DNA from: Bryobacter sp.
GTDB taxonomy: Bacteria > Acidobacteriota > Terriglobia > Bryobacterales > Bryobacteraceae
Assembly (NCBI GenBank): GCA_022843605.1
Contig: JALHNI010000011.1
Span: 1-64,000, forward strand
Length of the DNA: 64,000 bases
Reading direction: 5' to 3'
The translations under genes and the position numbers were made by a program. The notes beneath the pieces are model-generated. The model ran no database searches, was not told where the DNA came from, and worked only from the letters and a program-made list of their open reading frames with translations. Shown piece by piece: positions 35,355 to 43,736 of the stretch. Numbering within the stretch: the stretch's first letter is position 1; each line of letters begins with the position of its first letter.

Positions 35355-36086
35355 ATGGATGCCGCCTTCATTCTCCAGTTTCTCTCGGATCTCGGCAGGA
35401 ACAACGATCGGGAGTGGTTTGCGACCCAAACGGAGCGGTACCAGGAGGCGCGGGCTCAGTTCCAGGACTTTGTCGGGGAGGTGCTCCTCAACCTAGCAGA
35501 CGTCCGGCCCGCCTTCGGCGCCGTCGATCCCGCTAAGTGCATCTTTCGTATTCACCGGGACGTGCGGTTCTCGAAGAACAAGACGCCCTATAAGACGAAC
35601 TTCGGCGCGCTGATCGGCCCGGAAGGGAAGTCAGCGGAAGCCCCCTGCGGGTACTTCCAACTCGAGCCGGATGGCAGGTCGTTCGTAGCTTGCGGACTGT
35701 ACCAACCGGCCACCGCTGAGTTGCATCAGGTTCGCCAGCGGATCTCAGCGGACCCGGCCCCGCTGAGGGCCATCCTGCGCGGGATGAAAAAGCACTATCC
35801 CGAGGGTTTGACCGGGGAGAAATCAGCCCGGCTGCGCGGCTTCACGCCCGATCATCCGGCGTACGACTTGTTGATCTATAAGAGCTTTGTCGCCTCCCGG
35901 CCATTTCCTGACGAGACGGTAAAAAGCAAAGTATTCCCTGCCCAATTGAAGGGTGCCCTGCGGGCCATGCTACCGCTGGTTGACTGGCTGAATGAAGCGC
36001 GCCTCGATCCCGACGCAGCGGTCCGGCCAAAGAGCCTCTTCACCGGGGACGAACAGCGGCAGCTCAGAAAAAAGCGTGGCGGCTGA
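35355..36086 (+). CDS. DUF2461-family protein
   Basis: A 243-aa protein matching the DUF2461/TIGR02453 family. Signature segments are FLSDLGRNNDREWF near the N-terminus, IFRIHRDVRFSKNKTPYKTNFGA in the middle and GYFQLEPDGRSFVACGLYQP. The family has no established function. The gene is head to head with the pseudouridine synthase, with only 26 bp between the two start codons, so each promoter must lie inside the other gene. Confidence 0.9.
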   Translation: MDAAFILQFLSDLGRNNDREWFATQTERYQEARAQFQDFVGEVLLNLADVRPAFGAVDPAKCIFRIHRDVRFSKNKTPYKTNFGALIGPEGKSAEAPCGYFQLEPDGRSFVACGLYQPATAELHQVRQRISADPAPLRAILRGMKKHYPEGLTGEKSARLRGFTPDHPAYDLLIYKSFVASRPFPDETVKSKVFPAQLKGALRAMLPLVDWLNEARLDPDAAVRPKSLFTGDEQRQLRKKRGG

Positions 36087-36401
36087 GTGCTCTAAACCAT
36101 TCGCCTTGGGCCACGTGCCCGGCCGTTAGGTGCTTGCGCTGGGCGCAACAAGCTACCAACACCCCGCAAGAGTGTACACGGAATCACCCCAGACCCGATC
36201 GGGTTTCGGATGTGTAAAATCTCCCCGCCTTCAGCCTTTATGCTCAGTACTTTAGAACCAACGGGAAGGGCCGAAAACTGGGCTATTCAAAAGGATTCAA
36301 TAAATTTTGTTATTGACTTGATTGCTACCGGCGGGTTACATTCGTCTTTCGCGTCCGACTCTAAGTCGAACAACCATCCCGTCGTGTACAGGAGGTCCCT
36401 G
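36087..36401. other. Non-coding leader region upstream of carD
   Basis: 315 bp without a credible gene. It contains two small palindromes, TTGCGC-TGG-GCGCAA (36134-36148) and ACCCGATCGGGT (36193-36204), an AT-rich stretch (36290-36325) and a possible promoter. The open frame that extends carD upstream to 36210 has low-complexity content and lacks a ribosome-binding site. Confidence 0.6.
36313..36341 (+). promoter_or_regulatory. Possible sigma-70-type promoter of carD
   Basis: TTGACT (36313-36318), a 17-bp spacer and TTACAT (36336-36341) directly after an AT-rich stretch. The -35 is good and the -10 is weak. It would give a leader of roughly 55 nt before the carD ATG. Confidence 0.35.
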
Positions 36402-36911
36402 ATGACCTTTCAGATTGGTGAAAAGGTAGTTTACCCCAACCAAGGGGTGGCTACAATCGAGAGCATAAGCCAACGAAACTTCGGTGGCCAGGCGGAAAGG
36501 TTCTACCTTCTGCGGCTCGCCTACAGCAGCATGACTGTCATGGTGCCCTTCTCGCACGTCCACCAGGTGGGTTTGCGAAAAGTGACCAAGAACGTTGAGG
36601 TCACGCGGATGCTTGAGTTCCTTGCCACAGGTAAACCCAATTGTTCCAACGATTGGAAGCATCGCTTCAAGGAAAACAGCGACCGGATGGCTCACGGTTC
36701 GTTGCTGGAAATCGCTGAGGTCTTCAAGAGCCTATTGATTTTGCAGGCCGATAAGCCACTGTCGTTCCGCGAGAAAAAGATGCTGGAACGTTCGCGTCAG
36801 ATGTTGCTGGCAGAGGTGTCGATTTCGCGGTCGTTGCGGGATCCTGAAGCTGTTGCCCTGATGCAGCGAGCGCTCGCCAAGGCGAACCTCACCTTCCCGG
36901 AGCCGATGTAA
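36402..36911 (+). CDS. carD: CarD-family transcriptional regulator
   Basis: A 169-aa regulator that binds the RNA polymerase beta subunit and stabilises open promoter complexes, important for rRNA transcription. The N-terminal RNAP-interacting domain begins MTFQIGEKVVYPNQGVATI, and the helical DNA-binding domain has RMLEFLATGKP, LLEIAEVFKSLLILQADKPL and SFREKKMLERSRQML, as in CarD/CdnL. Starting at 36402 is supported by GGAGG six bases upstream. It is a single-gene unit ended by a strong terminator. Confidence 0.95.
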   Translation: MTFQIGEKVVYPNQGVATIESISQRNFGGQAERFYLLRLAYSSMTVMVPFSHVHQVGLRKVTKNVEVTRMLEFLATGKPNCSNDWKHRFKENSDRMAHGSLLEIAEVFKSLLILQADKPLSFREKKMLERSRQMLLAEVSISRSLRDPEAVALMQRALAKANLTFPEPM

Positions 36912-36941
36912 GTCGGTTTTTCGAACAGAAGTTGTTTAAAA

Positions 36942-36979
36942 ACAAAGGAGCCACCGAATCGGTGGCTCCTTTGTTTTTT
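36942..36979 (+). terminator. Rho-independent terminator of carD
   Basis: ACAAAGGAGCCACCGA (36942-36957) pairs with TCGGTGGCTCCTTTGT (36959-36974) in an almost continuous stem, followed by TTTTT. Strong and well placed 30 nt after the carD stop. Confidence 0.95.
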
Positions 36980-37120
36980 GTGCGTTGCGCCCTGGATCTC
37001 CGGCAAACACCTTACTCCTGCCCTCAGTAACCTTAGGTAAGCCCCACACTCTAAGGGGTTTAACCGGTAGCGCTAAACTCCGGTCCCCCGTACGATAGAG
37101 GCACAGAGAAGTAGGTCCAG

Positions 37121-39463
37121 ATGCGTTGCCAGTACTGCGGGAAGCGGTTACCTCTATTCCGGAAGCTGAAGGACGGCGAGTTTTGCTCCGCCGCTCACCG
37201 CGCGCAGTTCCTTGCCCAGTCGGACCAACTCGCGCTTGCATCTCTGACGGAGCAGAGGGAGCGGACCCTGCGGGCGAGGCAAAAGACCACAGACGAAGCC
37301 GCCCCGCTGCCCAGGTCGTCGCCATCTAGAGCAACAGCCGCCCCGTCAAGCGATACCTCCTTCTGTGATCGGTATCTGGTTTCTTCGTTGGCCGCGCTGC
37401 CGCTGGGCCAGCTAGCCGGAGTGGCTCTGGACCCGGCGCCGGTGGCGCTGGAGCTGTTTATGCCGGAGCGGGGCCGCACGGCATCCTGGAGTGCCTCAGC
37501 TAACTTGGCTGGACTCTCTGCCGATCAGACGCTACGAGCATTGAACGATCATGGCGCTTCCGTCACCCGCCAAGCCTCAGCGGCCGTCTCCGTACCAGTG
37601 ATGCCGGCGAAACGCGCAGAGCCAGCTACGGCGGAGGTACCGCGTCCAAGCCTAATCCTCTGGGCCACGCCGCAGCCGGAAGCAGGCGAACGAGTCCTAA
37701 GCCTTCCCGCCGTGTGGCGTTTCAGTCAAACAGCGGCGGCAGCACTTCGCCTGAATCTCGCTCCGGATCCAGCCAATTATTGTGAACGGCTGGAGGCCAG
37801 CGCCATGGCGGAGGCACTGCCTGTCAGCAGGCAGATCGCCTATGCGCCGTCGGCCGTTCTACTCAGCACACCGGTGGTGGCGCAGTTTGCTTACGATTGC
37901 TTCGTCTGGCTCTCCCGGCGTCCGCGGGCGGCATCCACAGTCGAGTTGGCCACTGCCGGAATGACACCGCTGCTGGCCGCAGCGGTGGCGCCGCCGGCAT
38001 TGATGACTGTGGCGGGATCGGTGGCCCGATTCCCGGCCATGGTTCCGAATTTCTCCACGATGCCGGTGCGGCAAAAGAGCATCCTCGCCTGGGCGCCGCC
38101 CGCGCCTTCGACGTTCTCGTTGAACGCGCGTCTTGCAGAGGAACGTGTTCCGGGACTAGCGTCTCCGAATCGAGCAATCAACGTACTCACACCGGAAATG
38201 ATGCTCGGCCGGGCACAGGCGGCAATCTCGAGCCGGTTGAAGATCGCGGGACAACTCTCTGACCTTCTGGTCTCTGACCTTCTGGAGCCCACCTCGCTCG
38301 CACCGGCCCGGCGGATGAATTGGCGTTGGGAGACGCGCGCGCTGACTGGGGTAAGTACGCTCGCAGTCCGGCATCTGGCGATGGATGTGGCGATGGTCCT
38401 TCCGGCGCGGCCGGCGATGGCCGCCGGGCCGCGGCGAGCGGACCAACAAGTCCGGTTGAACTCCACCATCCGGCCCGCTCGTATCGAGTATGCCGCCGGT
38501 GCTGATTCGGTCACCTTCCACCTTGAACCCAAGGTGATGCAGCCACGCTTGCGGACACAGCCGGATCCCGCCCGCCAAAGCCTGACCGCTGGCCGCAAGG
38601 GCAAGAATCATGCTGATGCGGCCATCTCGTCGATCAAAATTCCTGTACTGCGCCGCTTCTGGGAGCATGCGCCGGCGGACATCCGCTGGGTTGCGCTGAT
38701 TATCCCGTTGGTCTTCTTCCTGGCCTGGTACTCGTGGACGCCGGACGGCAAGGCTCTGAACAAGCAAGCGGAGAAGGCCGATCTGGCGGTGGATACCTCC
38801 GGCGTGCAGACCATGTTGGCTTCATTTAAGTCGCGCATCTCGAGCCGCGCGGCGGTGGAGTTGGGCGAAGATTTCCGTGCCGGTCTGGGCGAGTGGAAAG
38901 GTGCGCGGGAGGACTGGGCGGAGAACTGGTCCTACGATCAGGCAGGCTTCGTAAGGCCGGGGAATCTGGCCATCTTTACACCCACGGCCGGGCTGAGCGA
39001 CTACACGTTCGAGTTTCTTGGGCAAATTGAAAGCCGGGCATTGAGCTGGGTATATCGCGCCAAGGACACACGTAACTACTATTCCGGCAAGCTGGTGATC
39101 GTACGCGGCGGTCCGGTTCCGGAGGTGGCGCTCGTCCGGTCCGTGGTGAAGGACGGGAGGGAGTCGCACCGCAAGCAGATCTCCATGGTGATGAATCTGC
39201 GCTCGGACACGCTTTACCGAATCCGGGTGGATGTAAATGGTTCTGACTTTACCACTTCAGTTTTGGGCCAAGTTGTCGATACATTCACTGACGAGACGCA
39301 TTCCCAGGGGGGAATCGGCTTTTCCGGAGGACGTGGAGAGGTCGGCCGGATTCGCTGGGTAGAAGTGTCGCACCAATACGACACCTTAGGGCGCCTGTGC
39401 GCCATGTTGGTGCCTTACGGGGTTGGCGGAGCTACCGCCCCCGCGAAGTCGATGGGACAGTAG
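37121..39463 (+). CDS. Large Zn-ribbon / single-helix membrane protein with C-terminal beta-sandwich
   Basis: A 780-aa protein with three parts. The N-terminus is a small zinc-ribbon-like motif: Cys3, Cys6, Cys22 and His26 (MRCQYCGKRLP, then EFCSAAHR). Residues about 40-520 are Ala/Pro/Arg-rich and look disordered, with no family I recognise. One hydrophobic helix lies near residues 522-540 (WVALIIPLVFFLAWYSW). The last 200 residues (from about 583, EDFRAGLGEWKG) form a likely jelly-roll domain of the LamG/DUF1080 type. So the zinc motif should face the cytoplasm and the sandwich the periplasm. The TPR gene follows 36 bp later and may be co-transcribed. Function unknown. Confidence 0.8.
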   Translation: MRCQYCGKRLPLFRKLKDGEFCSAAHRAQFLAQSDQLALASLTEQRERTLRARQKTTDEAAPLPRSSPSRATAAPSSDTSFCDRYLVSSLAALPLGQLAGVALDPAPVALELFMPERGRTASWSASANLAGLSADQTLRALNDHGASVTRQASAAVSVPVMPAKRAEPATAEVPRPSLILWATPQPEAGERVLSLPAVWRFSQTAAAALRLNLAPDPANYCERLEASAMAEALPVSRQIAYAPSAVLLSTPVVAQFAYDCFVWLSRRPRAASTVELATAGMTPLLAAAVAPPALMTVAGSVARFPAMVPNFSTMPVRQKSILAWAPPAPSTFSLNARLAEERVPGLASPNRAINVLTPEMMLGRAQAAISSRLKIAGQLSDLLVSDLLEPTSLAPARRMNWRWETRALTGVSTLAVRHLAMDVAMVLPARPAMAAGPRRADQQVRLNSTIRPARIEYAAGADSVTFHLEPKVMQPRLRTQPDPARQSLTAGRKGKNHADAAISSIKIPVLRRFWEHAPADIRWVALIIPLVFFLAWYSWTPDGKALNKQAEKADLAVDTSGVQTMLASFKSRISSRAAVELGEDFRAGLGEWKGAREDWAENWSYDQAGFVRPGNLAIFTPTAGLSDYTFEFLGQIESRALSWVYRAKDTRNYYSGKLVIVRGGPVPEVALVRSVVKDGRESHRKQISMVMNLRSDTLYRIRVDVNGSDFTTSVLGQVVDTFTDETHSQGGIGFSGGRGEVGRIRWVEVSHQYDTLGRLCAMLVPYGVGGATAPAKSMGQ

Positions 39464-39499
39464 CAAAGAGTTTGAGGAAAGATCGAGGAAGCAAAGACG

Positions 39500-41137
39500 A
39501 TGAATCTAAAAAAGGGTATTCAACGCGCGCAGAATGCGCCGGAAATTCAAGTGACGTCCCGCCAGCACGGCCCCGGCGCCGAAGCCGCCGCGGTCCTTGC
39601 CCGCGCCGTCAGTCTCCACCTCGAGGGTAAGCGCAAAGAGGCGTTGAAGGATCTCGGCGACGCAATCGACTCCGGCCTGCAGGACGCCGAACTGTACTCG
39701 GCGCGCGGCCATGTCCAGTTTGAGCTGGAGATGTTCGATGAAGCCGCTCGCAGCTATACGCGTCTGCTGGAACTGGCGCCGGATCATGTTTCCGGCATCT
39801 TCAACCTGGCCGTCTGCTACGAGAAGCTCGGCCGCTGGGAAGAGGGTGCCCAACTTTTTGAACGTTCCGTGCGCGCGCAGCCCACGCGGGTGGAAGCGCG
39901 CCTTGGTCTCGCCATCTGTTTGCTGCAGGCGGGCCAGGCCGAAGAGTCGCTCCGGCATTGCGAGCAAGTGCTGACGCTGGATCCGGAACAGGAAACTGCG
40001 TTCTTTGGCAAAGCTGTGGCGCTGCAGACGCTGAATCGCCTGGATGAAGCGGCATCACTCTATAACCAGGTGCTGGCCCGCAATCCGAATTCGGAAGAAG
40101 CGCTCACCAACCTGATCACCATCGGTTTGGCCAAACGCGACGACGACCTGACTCGGGATGTGGCGGAGCGCCTGCTGGTGTTGCGGCCGTTTTCACAGGC
40201 GGCCCTGGAAGGCTTGGCGACAGTCGCCTTCAATGGTGGCGATTATGAAGCGGCGGTCCGCTGCTGCCAGAAGCTGGTGGAGGCCACGCCGGACCACTAC
40301 GAGCGCTGGTTCAATCTCGCGGTGGCCTATCAGAAGCTGGGCAAAGCCGATCAAGCCGCCAGCGCGTATGGCGAAGCCGTGCGGATTCGCCCGGACTCTG
40401 AGCAGGCGCAGGTGCAGTTGGGCCTGCTGCGGCAGCAGTCGGGCGACTTGAAGAGTGCCCGAGATTGCTACGAGTCGGCGCTGGGCAAGAATCACAATCT
40501 ACCGGAAGTTCAGTACAACTTGGCAGCGCTGCTCGAGCGCCAGGGTCAGGCCGATCAAGCGGAACACATCTACGGCGAACTATTGGACAAGCGTCCCGAT
40601 TGGCGCGAAGTCTGGTTCCGTTTGGGCTATCTGCGCCTGGAGCGTGCCGACATGCGCGCGGCCGTCGAGGCCTTCGAGCAGTGTCTGCGCCTGCGTCCCG
40701 ACTGGTTCGAAGCCCAAGTGAATTTGGGCCTCGCCTACTGGCGCGGCGGCGACCGGGAAGCAGCTGCCGGCGCCTTCCAGCGCGTCCTACAGATCCAGCC
40801 CGAGTCGCTTGATGCCCTGAAGGCATTGGCCGCGCTCGCGGTGGAAAATGACGATCACCACAAGGCGCTCGACTATCAGGCCAAGCTGATCGAACTCGGC
40901 GAACGCACGCCGGAGCTGTACTACAACACGGGCCTGTTGCTGCAAAAGTCCGGCCAGGTGGATAGCGCGATCCAGCACTATCGCGAAGCGCTCAACGAGC
41001 GCCCGAACTTCGCCGAGGCTTTGCTGAACCTGGGCCACGCCCTGAAGCAGCAGGGACAGCAGGACGAAGCGCGCAGTTGCTGGAAGCAGGCTCTCGAAGC
41101 CCGCCCCGAACTGGCCGCCGGCTACTTCGAAAACTAA
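39500..41137 (+). CDS. Tetratricopeptide-repeat protein
   Basis: A 545-aa protein built almost entirely of TPR units, about 14 by eye from residue 30 to the end, each with the W/L-G-A-F-A-P spacing (for example ARSYTRLLELAPDHVSGIFN and AEHIYGELLDKRPDWREVWF). There is no signal peptide or membrane helix, so it is probably cytoplasmic. A consensus-like regularity through the chain suggests a long superhelix for protein binding. It follows the Zn-ribbon membrane protein by 36 bp, with GAGGAA upstream of the ATG; the two may act together, with TPR docking at the cytoplasmic tail (inference). Confidence 0.88.
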   Translation: MNLKKGIQRAQNAPEIQVTSRQHGPGAEAAAVLARAVSLHLEGKRKEALKDLGDAIDSGLQDAELYSARGHVQFELEMFDEAARSYTRLLELAPDHVSGIFNLAVCYEKLGRWEEGAQLFERSVRAQPTRVEARLGLAICLLQAGQAEESLRHCEQVLTLDPEQETAFFGKAVALQTLNRLDEAASLYNQVLARNPNSEEALTNLITIGLAKRDDDLTRDVAERLLVLRPFSQAALEGLATVAFNGGDYEAAVRCCQKLVEATPDHYERWFNLAVAYQKLGKADQAASAYGEAVRIRPDSEQAQVQLGLLRQQSGDLKSARDCYESALGKNHNLPEVQYNLAALLERQGQADQAEHIYGELLDKRPDWREVWFRLGYLRLERADMRAAVEAFEQCLRLRPDWFEAQVNLGLAYWRGGDREAAAGAFQRVLQIQPESLDALKALAALAVENDDHHKALDYQAKLIELGERTPELYYNTGLLLQKSGQVDSAIQHYREALNERPNFAEALLNLGHALKQQGQQDEARSCWKQALEARPELAAGYFEN

Positions 41138-41158
41138 CGAGACGTTTTCATTCGGAGG

Positions 41159-41189
41159 AAAGGCGTGGGCTTCGGTCCACGCCTTTTCT
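41159..41189 (+). terminator. Rho-independent terminator after the TPR gene
   Basis: AAAGGCGTGG (41159-41168) pairs with CCACGCCTTT (41177-41186) around an eight-base loop; TTTTCT follows. It ends the plus-strand unit just before the stop of the convergent hydrolase gene. Confidence 0.88.
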
Positions 41190-41191
41190 GC

Positions 41192-41980
41192 TTAGTCGAA
41201 CGAAGCCAGAAAGGCCAGGACATGGCAGAGGGTGGCTTGAGTGGCGGACCAATGCAACGCATGACCCGCACCTCGCATCCGCACCACTGTCGCATCCGCG
41301 GCCGACTTCACCAAGGCCTCAGCATCCTGGTCAGTCAGCATGCCCCCCATCTCCGGATCGGCCTGGAGCACTAGCGCCGGGCTCACCAAGCCTTTGAAAA
41401 TTTCTGCCTGATCGTAACCGTCGAGCCAACTGCCGTCGGCAATGGGATCGAGCACCGCCGGGTCGAGCCGGCGCAGGCAGGATGCCGAAAAGCGGAGTGT
41501 GGTCGCGTCGCGAGTGTCGCCACAGCGGATCGTGCGGGCCGATCCATAACGCAGTTCGGCGAGTTCGCGGGCGAGTTCCGCTATCGGCGTCTGCGACCCC
41601 GCCAGTCCACGGAGCGCGGAGAAGTAGCTGCCCAGGGGCGAATCGTTAATCCGGCTGCCCATGGTGTGGAAGGGCGGATCCTCAAGCACGACACCCGTCA
41701 CACGCTTCGGCCTCCGGACCGCCAGGGCTGCCGCCACCATTGCCCCGAGGGAATGTCCATAGACGAAAACCCGTTGCTGTGGCACGATGTCGAGAAAGTC
41801 GACGGCATCCTCCACATAGTCGATTACCCGGTACGGTCCGCGGCGCGGTGATTCGCCGTGTCCGCGAAAGTCGTGCTGGTGAAGATGGTAGTGCTCCCCA
41901 AGTGTCCCAGTGATGGGAGCAAAGGTCTCCGCCCGCCGCGTCACGCCGTGCAGAAATAGAATTGCGGCTTCGGCCTTCAT
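41192..41980 (-). CDS. Alpha/beta-hydrolase
   Basis: A 262-aa alpha/beta-hydrolase-fold enzyme without signal peptide. The oxyanion region is LFLHGVTRRAETF, the nucleophile elbow is GHSLGAMV (Ser77) and the likely catalytic histidine is in RGAGHALHW near the C-terminus (about residue 246). HDFRGHGESPRRGPYRV is the typical loop after strand 4. Substrate unknown: an esterase, peptidase or C-C hydrolase are all possible. Its start codon is 26 bp from that of the divergent ThuA gene. Confidence 0.88.
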   Translation of the reverse strand: MKAEAAILFLHGVTRRAETFAPITGTLGEHYHLHQHDFRGHGESPRRGPYRVIDYVEDAVDFLDIVPQQRVFVYGHSLGAMVAAALAVRRPKRVTGVVLEDPPFHTMGSRINDSPLGSYFSALRGLAGSQTPIAELARELAELRYGSARTIRCGDTRDATTLRFSASCLRRLDPAVLDPIADGSWLDGYDQAEIFKGLVSPALVLQADPEMGGMLTDQDAEALVKSAADATVVRMRGAGHALHWSATQATLCHVLAFLASFD

Positions 41981-42006
41981 CGACTCAAGGATACACTGTG
42001 GTTCTC

Positions 42007-43518
42007 ATGCGATTCGTTTGGCTTCTGCTACTGGCATCGTTGGCTGATGGCGCACCGCCGAAAAAGATTGTGCTGATTGCCGGCCGAAAAAGCCATCCGC
42101 CGGGCATGCACGAGTACCTGAAGAGCGTCAAACTGCTCAAGGTGATGCTGGAGCGGAGCGTGCGCGGCGCGAAAGTGGAGTTGGTCTTCAACGGCTGGCC
42201 CGAGAATCCGGCGATGCTCGACACGGCAGATAGCATCGTCACTATTTCGGATGGGCAGGATGGGCACCTCGGCAGCCCTGTCCCCCTCATGACGCCGGAA
42301 CGGATGCAGGTCATCGAACGGCAGATGAAGCGCGGCTGCGGCTTCGGGCTGATTCACTTTTCCACGTTTGCGCCTGACGCCTACGGTCCGCAGATCCTGG
42401 CCTGGAGCGGCGGCTACTTCGACTGGCAGGATGAGACCGGGGCGCGCAAGTGGTATTCGGCGATCAAGACTTTGGAGACTCAGGTGGAGCCGGCGTCGCC
42501 CGGGCATCCCGTACTACGCGGAATCGCTCCGTTCCACCTGAAAGAAGAGTTCTACTACCAGATCCGTTTTCCCGAGAATCAGGCCGGTTGGAAGCCGCTG
42601 CTGCGCGTGCCGGCACTCGGCGGAACGCCGGCTTCGCATACGGTCGGATGGACGGTAGAACGCCCTGATGGCGGCCGGGGCTTCGGCACGTCGATGGGAC
42701 ACTTCTTCTCCAATTGGACTGTCCCGGCCTATCGCAAGTACTTCCTGAACCTAATTGCCTGGAGTGCGGGGCTGGAAATCCCGGAAGCGGGAATCGAAGC
42801 TGAGGTCGTCGAGGACGTCGACCGAATCCTGGTGCCGAAGCCCGTCAAGACCCTGCTGCTTACTGGCGACGATCATCCGGCGCATCTTTGGAAGCAAACG
42901 ACCGTATCGCTGATCGAGGATCTCAACGACCGCGGGCCCGAGTTCGACGTCACCGTCACGGAGGATCCCAATCAATTAGCCAAGCTCGAGGACTATCGGC
43001 TGGTGGTGCTGCACTACGCCAACTGGACTAGTCCCGGGCTGAGCGACGCCGCCAAAGCCGGTCTGGTGCGGTACCTTGAGCGAGGCGGCGGCTTGGTGGT
43101 GATTCATTTCGCCAACGGCGCCTTTCACCATTCCTTGCCCAAGTCTCCGGGGACGGATTGGCCGGGTTACCGCGACATCGTCGCCCGGGTCTGGGACCAC
43201 ACGCAGCCGACGGTGGGGCATGATCCATTCGGGAAGTTTAGGGTCGAGATTCGGCAACACCCACTGACGAAAGGCCTGGCGAGCTACGAGACCACCGACG
43301 AACTCTACTTTGGACAGGTAGGGAATCGCCCGGTGGAAGTTCTCGCCACGGCGCGTTCGCGCAAGACGGGGAAGGACGAGCCGATGGCGATGGTGTATCG
43401 CTATGGCAAGGGTCGAGTGTTCCAGACGGTATTGGGGCACGCACTGGAGAGTCAACGCAATAGCGGCACCACGTGGTTAATCCGGCGCGGCGCCACGTGG
43501 GCAGCCGGCCGAAAATAG
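42007..43518 (+). CDS. Exported protein with two ThuA-like domains
   Basis: A 503-aa protein with a signal peptide (MRFVWLLLLASLADGAPP). The first half (about residues 19-260) is a ThuA-like domain: KIVLIAGRKSHPPGMHEYL, then CGFGLIHFSTFAPDA and a HPVLRGIAPFHLKEEFYYQI segment. The second half (about 275-495) repeats the plan: KTLLLTGDDHPAHLWKQT, GGGLVVIHFANGAFHH and HPLTKGLASYETTDELYFGQ. ThuA domains have a class I glutamine-amidotransferase-like fold and are linked to trehalose or sugar metabolism. A more upstream in-frame start would add residues before the signal peptide. Confidence 0.87.
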   Translation: MRFVWLLLLASLADGAPPKKIVLIAGRKSHPPGMHEYLKSVKLLKVMLERSVRGAKVELVFNGWPENPAMLDTADSIVTISDGQDGHLGSPVPLMTPERMQVIERQMKRGCGFGLIHFSTFAPDAYGPQILAWSGGYFDWQDETGARKWYSAIKTLETQVEPASPGHPVLRGIAPFHLKEEFYYQIRFPENQAGWKPLLRVPALGGTPASHTVGWTVERPDGGRGFGTSMGHFFSNWTVPAYRKYFLNLIAWSAGLEIPEAGIEAEVVEDVDRILVPKPVKTLLLTGDDHPAHLWKQTTVSLIEDLNDRGPEFDVTVTEDPNQLAKLEDYRLVVLHYANWTSPGLSDAAKAGLVRYLERGGGLVVIHFANGAFHHSLPKSPGTDWPGYRDIVARVWDHTQPTVGHDPFGKFRVEIRQHPLTKGLASYETTDELYFGQVGNRPVEVLATARSRKTGKDEPMAMVYRYGKGRVFQTVLGHALESQRNSGTTWLIRRGATWAAGRK

Positions 43519-43736
43519 AACATAAGCCGTTATTTATCAATAGCTTAGAGTGATCGCGCGACCTGTCCAGAAATCGACATTTCGCCTGGAGACCTTGATA
43601 ATAAAGAACTTACAACTTAGTCCGACAGAGTTCCGGGGGAACGGAGGGGAGCCATCTAATTGATAACAAATAGTTTTGTGAATGAAACACTTTTGCCGTG
43701 ATATGTCGTTGGCAACCGCACTAAACTGGTCAGGAC

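Noticed and set aside
36193-36204. ACCCGATCGGGT palindrome followed by TTTC as a terminator of the DUF2461 gene
   Set aside because: The stem has almost no loop and the T run is short; kept only as part of the spacer description.
36210-36401. Upstream extension of carD
   Set aside because: The CarD domain starts at 36402 after a strong GGAGG; the extension is not CarD-like and overlaps a promoter-like region.
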